From NCBI GenBank assembly GCA_035293845.1, contig DATGMB010000121.1, positions 1 through 30,245 of the forward strand: a stretch of DNA of 30,245 nucleotides. The letters run 5' to 3'. The position numbers were made by a program, and so were the translations under genes. This DNA is from DATGMB01 sp035293845. GTDB lineage: Bacteria > Acidobacteriota > Terriglobia > Bryobacterales > Bryobacteraceae. The notes beneath the pieces are model-generated. The model did not search any database. It had not been told where the DNA came from and saw only the letters and a program-made list of their open reading frames with translations. Below are positions 15,208 to 22,334 of this stretch, piece by piece. Position 1 is the stretch's first letter. Each line of letters opens with the position of its first letter.

Positions 15208-17424
15208 GTGCACTACCGCCGCCATGTCGCGCTGGGAACGATCTCATTCACGGTCTGCTTTGCCGCGTGGGGTCTGATCAGCGCCTTCGCGCCGCAGTTC
15301 CAGCACGCCATGGGACTGACCGGCGGCCAGACGGCGCTGCTGGTTGCCGTGCCGGTTCTGCTGGGGTCGCTGGCCCGCATTCCGATGGGAATGCTTACGG
15401 ACTGGTTCGGCGGACGCGCGATATTCGCCATCCTGATGGCGGCAGTATCGGTCCCAGTCTGGCTGGCTGCCGGTCAGGCCAGTTATTCAGGCCTGTTGGC
15501 AATGGCGTTCCTGCTCGGGGCGGCGGGATCGTCGTTTGCGGTCGGGGTCGGCTACGTTTCCCGCTGGGCGCCGCCGGAGCGGCAGGGGAGCGCGCTGGGC
15601 GTATACGGCCTCGGCAATATCGGCCAATCGGCGGCCGTATTCCTGGGGCCGGTGCTCGCGGCACGGGTCGGATTGCCGGCCGTGTATCACGGTGTTGCGG
15701 TCATGCTGGTGATTTGGGCCGCGGCATTCGCGCTGCTCGCCCGCAATGCGCCCCCGCGAAGCGGCACGAGCCCCGGCATCTCCGCCATGCTGGACGTGCT
15801 CGCGCACGAGCGCCTCTCCTGGTTGATGGCTGCGTTCTATTTCCTTACCTTCGGCGGCTTTGTCGCCTTTTCCATTTACCTGCCGACGCTGCTGAAAGAG
15901 GAATTCCGCCTGGCTCCCGCCGATGCGGGCTTCCGCACGGCCGGATTCGTGGTGCTCGCGACCGTGCTGCGGCCGCTCGGCGGATGGCTCTCCGACCGGA
16001 TCGGCGGCGCCCGCGTGCTCAGCGCGGTCTTTGCGGGGATCGCGCCGCTCGCGCTGCTTCTCGCATGGCCGTCCATGGCGCCCTTCACCGCCGGCGCGCT
16101 TGGCTGCGCGGCGCTGCTCGGACTCGGCAACGGCGCGGTCTTCAAACTCGTGCCGCAATACTTTCCGAACCGCATCGGCACGGTGACCGGTCTGGTCGGG
16201 GCCATGGGCGGCCTCGGCGGCTTCTTCCCGCCGCTGCTGCTCTCATTCTTCCGCGGACGCACCGGCGCCATATGGCCGGGGTTCCTCCTGCTCTCCACAG
16301 CCTCCCTTGCGCTGTGGTGGGCCAACCACCGCGTCTTCGTGCCGCGTCAGGAGTCGCTCGATCTCGCATTACCCGCCGAACTCCGCCGCACCGCCGATCG
16401 CCTTCGCGCCGGCGCATGGGCGACGCTGTGGACCGCGCTCCTCATCGCGGCGATCGTGGTGGGATCGCGCAACCTGCAGAACTTCGACCCCGCGCTCGTG
16501 ATCTACACGTTCGCTGTGATCTTCGCCACGTGGGGCGTCGTTTACCACTACAACGTCTGGCTCGAAAAACCGCCCACGCGAATCTATTGGGACCGCGGCT
16601 GGGAGCTCTATCGGCGGCAAGGCGTGCTGCGCACCTTCGGCCGTGTGCTTTCGCTGGCCGCCACGCACCTGGCGGCGCAAACTTTTATCGCGCACCGCTC
16701 CCGGCTGCGCTGGTGGATGCACCAATGCCTCTTCTGGGGATGCCTGCTGGCTGTCGCCATCACCTTCCCGCTGGTGTTCGGCTGGATTCACTTCCGCACC
16801 GCGCCCGGCGACCAGTCGACCTACATCACCTACCTGTTCGGCTTCCCCGCCGGGTCGTTCCGGCTGCACACCGTTACCGCCCTCCTGTTGTTCCACGGCC
16901 TCGATATTTCGGCGCTGCTCGTGCTCGCCGGCATCGCGCTTTCCTTGTGGCGCCGGATGACGGACCAGGGAGCGCGCGCTCTCCAACAGTTCGGTATGGA
17001 CTTTCTCCCCGTGATTCTCCTGTTCGCGATTTCGGTCACGGGACTGGCCCTCACGATCTCCCAGGAGTGGCTGCGCGGATCCGCGTACAGCTTCCTGGCG
17101 ATCCTGCATGCCATTACGGTAATTGGAGCCCTGCTGTATCTCCCGTTCGGAAAGTTCTTCCATATCTTCCAGCGCCCGGCGCAGCTCGGCGTGAAGCTGT
17201 ACCAGGAGGCCGGCTTGAGCGATGAAGGCGCGAAGTGCGCCCGCTGCGGGGAGCGCTTCGCTTCCCGCATGCACATCGACGACCTCCGCAGGGTGCTGCC
17301 GCAGGTCGGCTTCGATTACGCCCTGCCCGGCCCTGCCGGTTATTGGCAGGAGTTGTGTCCGGCCTGCAAGCGAAAGACGCTCTCGATCGCCCAAATGCGA
17401 ATCCGCGAGGAGGCCCGTGGCTAG
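15208..17424 (+). CDS. NarK-type nitrate porter fused to NarI-like cytochrome b
   Basis: This 738-residue protein joins two membrane modules. Residues 1-380 are an MFS nitrate/nitrite porter. Both nitrate signatures are seen (GSSFAVGVGYVSRW at 107-120 leading to GLGNIGQS, and GLGNGAVFKLVPQYFP at 305-320), as are an Arg in each half (R57 in RIPMGMLTD, R255 in RPLGGWLSD). Residues about 400-655 are a five- or six-helix domain resembling NarI/DsrM cytochrome b, with candidate haem ligands H487, H496, H505, H554, H563 and H634. The tail has CARC (677-680) and CPAC (717-720). The GTG start follows GAGAGAGAGG. It overlaps the molybdoenzyme gene by 8 nt. Ordinary NarK has about 400-460 residues, so the fusion is the notable feature. 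Confidence 0.88.
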   Translation: MHYRRHVALGTISFTVCFAAWGLISAFAPQFQHAMGLTGGQTALLVAVPVLLGSLARIPMGMLTDWFGGRAIFAILMAAVSVPVWLAAGQASYSGLLAMAFLLGAAGSSFAVGVGYVSRWAPPERQGSALGVYGLGNIGQSAAVFLGPVLAARVGLPAVYHGVAVMLVIWAAAFALLARNAPPRSGTSPGISAMLDVLAHERLSWLMAAFYFLTFGGFVAFSIYLPTLLKEEFRLAPADAGFRTAGFVVLATVLRPLGGWLSDRIGGARVLSAVFAGIAPLALLLAWPSMAPFTAGALGCAALLGLGNGAVFKLVPQYFPNRIGTVTGLVGAMGGLGGFFPPLLLSFFRGRTGAIWPGFLLLSTASLALWWANHRVFVPRQESLDLALPAELRRTADRLRAGAWATLWTALLIAAIVVGSRNLQNFDPALVIYTFAVIFATWGVVYHYNVWLEKPPTRIYWDRGWELYRRQGVLRTFGRVLSLAATHLAAQTFIAHRSRLRWWMHQCLFWGCLLAVAITFPLVFGWIHFRTAPGDQSTYITYLFGFPAGSFRLHTVTALLLFHGLDISALLVLAGIALSLWRRMTDQGARALQQFGMDFLPVILLFAISVTGLALTISQEWLRGSAYSFLAILHAITVIGALLYLPFGKFFHIFQRPAQLGVKLYQEAGLSDEGAKCARCGERFASRMHIDDLRRVLPQVGFDYALPGPAGYWQELCPACKRKTLSIAQMRIREEARG

Positions 17425-19642
17425 ACCGCCCGTCCCCGTTCCCGAACTCAATGCCCGTTTCGGTCCGCACCTCAATTACACGCCGCCCGGCGGCTGGCAG
17501 GATGAAGCCCACAGTGCCCCGGACCGGCTGGTCAAGACCCACTGCTGCTTCTGCGGCCAGCAATGCGGAATTCAATTGAAGGTGCGGGATAACCGCGTCG
17601 TCGGCTTCGAGCCCTGGGAAGATTTTCCGTTCAATCGCGGGATGCTCTGTCCCAAGGGCGTGAAGCGATATCTTCAGGGCAATCACCCCGACCGCCTGCT
17701 CGATCCGCTCCTGCGCACGCCGGAAGGGTTCCGGACCACGGAGTGGGACGAAGCGCTCGACTTCACCGCCCGCCGTCTTCGCGAGCTGCAACAGAAGTAC
17801 GGCCCCGATTCCGTCGCCGTCTACGGCGGCGCCTCGCTCACCACCGAAAAGGCGTACCTGCTCGGCAAATTTGCGCGCGTAGCGCTGGGCACTCGTCACA
17901 TCGATTACAACGGGCGCCTCTGCATGGTTTCCGCCGGCGTAGCCTACAAGGGGGCGCTGGGCGTGGACCGAGCGCCGAACCCGTGGAGCGACATTCCGAA
18001 GGCCGAGGTCGTCATGGCGATCGGCGCCAATATCGGCGAGTGCGCGCCCATCACCACCGACTACGTCTGGCGCGCGCGCGACAACGGGGCGCGGCTGATC
18101 GTCGCCGATCCCCGCTTCACCCCGATCGCTCGCAATGCCGATCTCTTCCTGCCGGTTCGCCCCGGCACAGACCTGGCGCTGCTTATGGGCATGCTGCACG
18201 TCATCATTCGCGACCGCCTGACCGACGACGCTTTCATTGCCGCTCACACCACCGGGTTCGAAAAAACGGCCGAATCCGTGGCCGGGTGGGACCCGCGGCG
18301 CGCCGCCGAGGTCACCGGCGTCGCGCCCGAGGCCATCGAACGCGCGGCGCACTGGATCGGCGAATCCCGCCGCGCCATGCTGATGCACGCCCGCGGGCTC
18401 GAGCATCAGTCGAAAGGGGTGGAGAACTGCGAGGCGGTGGTCGCGATTGCGCTGGCCACCGGCAACATCGGCCGCGAGGGCGCGGGCTGCGTGATGATCA
18501 CGGGGCAGGGCAACGGACAGGGAGGCCGGGAACATGGCCAGAAATGCGATCAGCTTCCCGGGCAGCGCAGCCTCACCGATCCCGCGGCCCGGGAGCACGT
18601 CGCGCGTGTATGGGGGATCGAGCCCGGCGACCTGCCGCAGCCCGGCTACAGCGCGGTCGAGATCATGAACGCCATCCACGCCGGCGAAATCAAGGGGCTG
18701 CTCTCGATCTGCTTCAACCCGCTGGTCTCGCTCCCCGATGCCAACTTCACCCGTGAGGCGCTGGACAACCTGGAATTCTTCGGTGTCATCGATTTCTTCC
18801 TTTCCGAGACCGCCCAGCATGCCGACGTGGTGCTGGCCGGCAGCCTTCAGGAGGAAGAGGAAGGCGTCACGGCCAGTATGGAGGGGCGCGTCATCCACAT
18901 TCAGAAGGCGGTAGAGCCGCCCGGAAACGCCCGCGCCGATTCCGCCATCATCTGCGACCTGGCGCGGCGGCTCGGCCGCGGCGAGTTCTTTCCGTTCCGC
19001 GAGCCGCGCGAAATTTTCGAGGAGCTCCGCCGGGCCTCGCGCGGCGGCATTGCCGACTACTACGGCATCACCTACGAAAAGATCGACGCGCAGAAAGGCG
19101 TCTTCTGGCCCTGCCCCTCCCTCGACCATGCGGGCACGCCGCGGCTGTTCGAGGACGGCCGTTTCTACCACGCGGACGGCAAGGCGCGCTTTATGAAGCT
19201 CGAATGGCGGCCCGCGGGCGACCCCGTCGACGACGCATTTCCGATTTACCTGACCACCGGGCGCGTCGTCAGTCAGTACCTTTCGGGCGCGCAGACCCGG
19301 CGCATCGGCGCGCTGGTGGATCAGTATCCGGAGCCCAGGCTGGAAATCCATCCGCAGCTTGCCGGCCGCTACGGTATCCGGACCGGCGATTGGGTGACGA
19401 TCACGACGCGCCGTTCGGCCATCACGCTGCAGACATCGGTAGTCAAGACAATACGCCCCGACACCGTGTTCATCCCCTACCACTGGCCGGGGGACCGCAG
19501 CGCCAACCGGCTGACGCACCGCACGCTCGATCCGCGCAGCAAGATTCCCGAGTACAAGGTTTCCGCGTGCCGTCTGGAAAAGGCGGCTGCGCCCGCCACG
19601 GCCGCCGCGGAGCCGATTGCCACACCGGGAGGCCGCGTGTAA
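17417..19642 (+). CDS. Cytoplasmic nitrate reductase catalytic subunit, NasC/NarB-like
   Basis: This 741-residue molybdopterin oxidoreductase of the DMSO reductase family most likely reduces nitrate to nitrite. An N-terminal [4Fe-4S] site is formed by C43, C46, C50 and C78 (CCFCGQQC, then MLCPKG). GRLCMVSAGVAYKGALG places C169 as the molybdenum ligand, as in assimilatory nitrate reductases. QGNGQGGREHGQKCDQLPG and the C-terminal LTTGRVVSQYLSGAQTRRIG are further family blocks; the latter begins the dinucleotide-binding domain. There is no Tat signal, so it is cytoplasmic. The GTG start at 17417 is fixed by GAGGAGG just upstream and overlaps the porter gene. Formate dehydrogenase is less likely because of the Cys region and the NarK neighbour. 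Confidence 0.88.
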   Translation: MARPPVPVPELNARFGPHLNYTPPGGWQDEAHSAPDRLVKTHCCFCGQQCGIQLKVRDNRVVGFEPWEDFPFNRGMLCPKGVKRYLQGNHPDRLLDPLLRTPEGFRTTEWDEALDFTARRLRELQQKYGPDSVAVYGGASLTTEKAYLLGKFARVALGTRHIDYNGRLCMVSAGVAYKGALGVDRAPNPWSDIPKAEVVMAIGANIGECAPITTDYVWRARDNGARLIVADPRFTPIARNADLFLPVRPGTDLALLMGMLHVIIRDRLTDDAFIAAHTTGFEKTAESVAGWDPRRAAEVTGVAPEAIERAAHWIGESRRAMLMHARGLEHQSKGVENCEAVVAIALATGNIGREGAGCVMITGQGNGQGGREHGQKCDQLPGQRSLTDPAAREHVARVWGIEPGDLPQPGYSAVEIMNAIHAGEIKGLLSICFNPLVSLPDANFTREALDNLEFFGVIDFFLSETAQHADVVLAGSLQEEEEGVTASMEGRVIHIQKAVEPPGNARADSAIICDLARRLGRGEFFPFREPREIFEELRRASRGGIADYYGITYEKIDAQKGVFWPCPSLDHAGTPRLFEDGRFYHADGKARFMKLEWRPAGDPVDDAFPIYLTTGRVVSQYLSGAQTRRIGALVDQYPEPRLEIHPQLAGRYGIRTGDWVTITTRRSAITLQTSVVKTIRPDTVFIPYHWPGDRSANRLTHRTLDPRSKIPEYKVSACRLEKAAAPATAAAEPIATPGGRV

Positions 19643-20238
19643 TGTTCGGGTACGAGTTTTACGTCGATCCCTCGCGCTGCATCGGTTGCCAATCGTGCCT
19701 GAAAGCCTGCGAAGAGTGCGACACGCACCGCGGCGTTTCGATGATCAATTTCGATTTCGTGGACCGCGGAGAAACCATCGCCACCGCCGCGTATGTCTGC
19801 TGGCACTGCGACAATCCGACCTGCGCGCAGGTTTGCCCGGCCGATGCCATCAAGAAATACGAGGACGGCATCGTCGGCTCCTCGTTGAAGCCGCGATGCA
19901 TCGCCTGTTCCAATTGCGTCCTCGCCTGCCCGTTTGGGATTCCCAAGCTGATACCGGAAAACGAGCAGATGATGAAGTGCGACATGTGCTACGACCGCAC
20001 TTCCGTGGGCAAGCGGCCGATGTGTGCCACCGTGTGCCCGAGCCAGGCGCTGGCCTACGTCACGCCGGAAACGATTGCCGCCCGGCGCGAGAAGCCGGTG
20101 AATGTTTTCCGCTTCGGATCGCAGACCATCACGACGAAGGTGTATATGATGGCGCCCGCGGCGGCGCCCGAGGTTGCGATCGATGTGGCCGACTATACCT
20201 GGGAGGGAGAACGTGAAGTGGTTCCGCAAGCCTTCTAG
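19642..20238 (+). CDS. Four-cluster [4Fe-4S] ferredoxin subunit
   Basis: This 198-residue electron-transfer subunit is of the DmsB/NrfC/NarH-like type. Sixteen cysteines in four groups are seen: C13-C16-C19-C23, C53-C56-C61-C65, C86-C89-C92-C96 and C113-C116-C128-C132. This is enough for four [4Fe-4S] clusters; C26 is additional. It has no signal peptide and would sit in the cytoplasm, bridging the membrane cytochrome to the molybdoenzyme. The ATG at 19642 overlaps the preceding stop by one base (TAATG) and has GGGAGG about 9 nt upstream. The upstream in-frame extension is not protein-like. It overlaps the Rieske gene by 26 nt. Equivalent subunits are usual in quinol-linked molybdoenzymes but not in plain ferredoxin-dependent NarB. 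Confidence 0.93.
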   Translation: MFGYEFYVDPSRCIGCQSCLKACEECDTHRGVSMINFDFVDRGETIATAAYVCWHCDNPTCAQVCPADAIKKYEDGIVGSSLKPRCIACSNCVLACPFGIPKLIPENEQMMKCDMCYDRTSVGKRPMCATVCPSQALAYVTPETIAARREKPVNVFRFGSQTITTKVYMMAPAAAPEVAIDVADYTWEGEREVVPQAF

Positions 20239-20719
20239 CACACCGCTCTGGCAGGACGAATTTTCCGTCTTCACGGCCGACGAGCGGTACGTCAACCGGC
20301 GGCAGTTCACGAAATTTCTGACGCTCACCAGCTTCGCCATGCTGGTCGGCAACCTGTGGATCCTCGTCAAGTCCTGGTTTTACCGCGCGCCCCGGTACGC
20401 GCGCCGGGAAATCGCCGCGGCCGGCGAGATCCCGGTGGGCGGCGTCAAGCTGTTCGCGTTTCCCACGCCGGAAGATCCGTGCATCCTGGTGCGGGTCACT
20501 GCGGATTCGTACGTCGCCTACAGCCAGAAGTGCACGCACCTTTCCTGCGCGGTTTATTATGAGCCCGCGCACGAGCGTCTCGAATGTCCATGCCACCAGG
20601 GCTTTTTCGCCATTGCGGATGGGTCGGTTCTGCAGGGCCCGCCGCAGCGTCCGCTGCCGCGTATCTCCCTGGAACACGCGCACGGACGGATCATCGCCAC
20701 CGGTGTAGAGGTTTCATGA
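20213..20719 (+). CDS. Membrane-anchored Rieske [2Fe-2S] protein with Tat-like signal
   Basis: This 168-residue protein has a Rieske cluster-binding motif: C107-T-H109 and C125-P-C127-H128, with C112 and C127 as the likely disulfide. The Pro-rich loop GPPQRPLPR follows at about 142-150. This is the pattern of bc1/b6f-type Rieske proteins, which oxidise quinol. The N-terminus has NRRQFTKFL (28-36), a good twin-arginine motif, then a membrane helix (about 37-55) without a clear cleavage site. It is thus probably a Tat-inserted anchor with the Rieske domain outside the cytoplasm. The GTG start at 20213 follows GGGAGGGAGA and lies 26 nt inside the ferredoxin gene. It overlaps the next gene by ATGA. 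Confidence 0.92.
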   Translation: MKWFRKPSSTPLWQDEFSVFTADERYVNRRQFTKFLTLTSFAMLVGNLWILVKSWFYRAPRYARREIAAAGEIPVGGVKLFAFPTPEDPCILVRVTADSYVAYSQKCTHLSCAVYYEPAHERLECPCHQGFFAIADGSVLQGPPQRPLPRISLEHAHGRIIATGVEVS

Positions 20720-20952
20720 ACGGCAAAGCCCCGCAAGGCCGCGGACTCACGGCCATCGATGGCGCGATGGTCCTGATCGTTGTGCTCCTCATTGTGCAGA
20801 TCTGGCTTCTTTCGGCGACGCTCGAATCGTTCCTCGCCGGTCACCGCGAAGCCGCGGTGCCCGGCGCGATCATTTCGGGGCTGCTATTCCTCGCCTGCGC
20901 CGGCCTGTACCTGTTCGTGGCCCGCATCGATGCCGAAGTACGCCGCCCGTGA
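20716..20952 (+). CDS. Two-helix small membrane protein of the nitrate operon
   Basis: This 78-residue protein has a short polar start (MNGKAPQGRGLTAIDG), a first membrane helix (about 17-37, AMVLIVVLLIVQIWLLSATLE), a polar turn with a His (AGHREA) and a second helix (about 48-69). It has no catalytic motif. The ATG overlaps the Rieske stop (ATGA), which ties it to the complex. It may be an assembly or anchor subunit, comparable in position to small subunits of other quinol oxidoreductases. That is inference. It is the last gene before a convergent gene 19 nt away; no clear terminator was seen between. Confidence 0.75.
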   Translation: MNGKAPQGRGLTAIDGAMVLIVVLLIVQIWLLSATLESFLAGHREAAVPGAIISGLLFLACAGLYLFVARIDAEVRRP

Positions 20953-20971
20953 CCGGCTGAACGGAACGTCC

Positions 20972-22168
20972 CTACCAGAAGTACGTCTTCACCACCTTCG
21001 GCGAAGTCGGCGCGCCGGCGATCACCTTCACGTGCAGGACCAATTGCAGGTTCTTCGTCTGCCATCCCGGGGGCGCATCGCGCAGGGCTTCGGCCAGCAG
21101 GTCGGGGTTGGTCACCAGGTCGCCCGCGGCATCGGTGCCGTATTGCAGGATGCCGGCCAGTTCGACCAGCATCGCGTGCGTGTCGGGGTGGAACACGCGG
21201 GAGACAATGGCGTAATCCTCGGTGGTGTGGCGGTCGGGCGGCAGGTCGGGGAGGGACCACGCGGTCGGCTTGCCGTTATCCGTGATGCCGACGGGCCGCC
21301 GCGTGCCGTCGATGAAATATCGCATCTGCGCCGAAATGTCGCGCCATCGCGTGTACGAGTAGCCGACCAGCACCGCCGGTCCGTTGCGCAGGTCGGCGAA
21401 AGACACATCGTTGCCGACCTTCACGCGATACGCGCGTTTCATGCGGGTCAGCATCGCGGAAAGGCGGGACGTGGCGAGGAGGTCGCCTCCGCCGACAAAC
21501 TGGTCGTTGAGGGGAACGAAATCCTGGGGCCGCGGAATGCCGCCCGTGGCCGGGTCGCGGTCGAGATTCCACACGGGGACGAATGCCGCGCCGACCAGCA
21601 CCGGCTGCCGGCCTTCCAGCACCGGCGCCCAGAACTGATCGAGCACTGTGGCGCGGCCGAGGAATCGGACCGTCAGAAAGGCGACCAGGGCCAGCGCGAG
21701 GCACGCGACGGCCAGGGCGAGCTTGAGGCTCACCCGCGGGCCGCTCCTGCCGTCCAGCACGATCGGGGGCGCCGGCGCCGGCACTGCGGCGGGAGTCTGC
21801 GGCGCCGGTTCGCGCTCCGGCGCCGCGTGAAATTCCGGGACATAGGTGCCGGAGGGCAGCTCGATGCGAACCGGATCCTGCGCGCCCTGGCCGGAATAAT
21901 AGAGGCCGAGCCGTTTGCGTACTTCGCCGGCTTTGACCCGGACGGTCGCATCGTCGCCGGGGTCGTAGCTGGTGGACCGGCCGAACACTTCGATCCCGAT
22001 GGTGCGCTCTTTAAGAACCTCGGCTTCCCCGGCCAGCGTGTGCTCGACGACATACCGGGGAAAATCCTGTGAGCGCTTGCTGGTGCGGAATTCGTGGCTG
22101 CTGAGGACGCGCGCGAGCTCCTCCCGGATACGTTCAGCCGCCAGCGGCGTGTGGACCCCGTCTGCCAT
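20972..22168 (-). CDS. Single-pass membrane protein with acidobacterial N-terminal domain
   Basis: This 398-residue protein has an N-terminal domain (about 10-115) with ERIREELARVLSSHEF, TIGIEVFGRSTSYDPGDDA and VRVKAGEVRKRLGLYYSGQG. I know this arrangement from a large acidobacterial paralogue family in which it precedes diverse sensory or TolB-like parts. A Pro-rich linker (about 120-136) leads to one membrane helix (147-170). The C-terminal 225 residues, probably outside, contain GPAVLVGYSYTRWRDI and the end VKVIAGAPTSPKVVKTYFW. There is no known enzymatic motif. A receptor or regulator role is inference. Its ATG lacks a Shine-Dalgarno and has TACAAT 16 nt upstream. It is divergent from the hexosaminidase and could share an operator with it. 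Confidence 0.8.
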   Translation of the reverse strand: MADGVHTPLAAERIREELARVLSSHEFRTSKRSQDFPRYVVEHTLAGEAEVLKERTIGIEVFGRSTSYDPGDDATVRVKAGEVRKRLGLYYSGQGAQDPVRIELPSGTYVPEFHAAPEREPAPQTPAAVPAPAPPIVLDGRSGPRVSLKLALAVACLALALVAFLTVRFLGRATVLDQFWAPVLEGRQPVLVGAAFVPVWNLDRDPATGGIPRPQDFVPLNDQFVGGGDLLATSRLSAMLTRMKRAYRVKVGNDVSFADLRNGPAVLVGYSYTRWRDISAQMRYFIDGTRRPVGITDNGKPTAWSLPDLPPDRHTTEDYAIVSRVFHPDTHAMLVELAGILQYGTDAAGDLVTNPDLLAEALRDAPPGWQTKNLQLVLHVKVIAGAPTSPKVVKTYFW

Positions 22169-22184
22169 GAAAATTCTGCGACTG

Positions 22185-22190
22185 ATTGTA
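22185..22190 (-). promoter_or_regulatory. Candidate -10 element of the membrane-protein gene
   Basis: TACAAT on the minus strand, 5/6 to consensus, lies 16 nt before the ATG at 22168. No good -35 is seen, but the inverted repeat GTTCG/CGAAC (22203-22222) covers the -35 position, so a protein bound there could control this promoter. Confidence 0.35.
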
Positions 22191-22202
22191 ACAGACGCTC
22201 AC

Positions 22203-22250
22203 GTTCGAAACACGTTACGAACGGTCCGGCAACGGTTGAGAACTGGACAG
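22203..22250 (+). promoter_or_regulatory. Shared regulatory motif, copy A (upstream of hexosaminidase)
   Basis: GTTCG (22203-22207), 10 nt, CGAAC (22218-22222), then 17 nt and the box GAACTGGACAG (22240-22250). The same elements in the same order lie before the TonB receptor at 24254-24289. The conserved parts are an inverted repeat suited to a dimeric regulator and an exact 11-bp box. The protein-coding frame is not conserved between the two copies, which supports a DNA-level signal. Confidence 0.45.
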
Positions 22251-22280
22251 TTAGCCCGCGAAGAGCGCACCCTTCTCTTT

Positions 22281-22304
22281 GACGCAGAGACCCGGAGACG
22301 CGGA
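22281..22304. repeat. Three 8-bp tandem repeats
   Basis: The units GACGCAGA, GACCCGGA and GACGCGGA follow each other without gap in the leader of the hexosaminidase gene. They resemble scattered GACGCRGA-type low-complexity repeats that I recall from intergenic regions of many bacteria. No function is evident. Confidence 0.55.
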
Positions 22305-22334
22305 GGGTTCCTGAGTGCGGTAAGAGTGGAGGGT

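Noticed and set aside
17114..19519. An 801-codon minus-strand frame opposite the molybdoenzyme
   Set aside because: The sense strand encodes an intact, motif-rich nitrate reductase. The antisense translation has no domain and is a codon-bias artefact.
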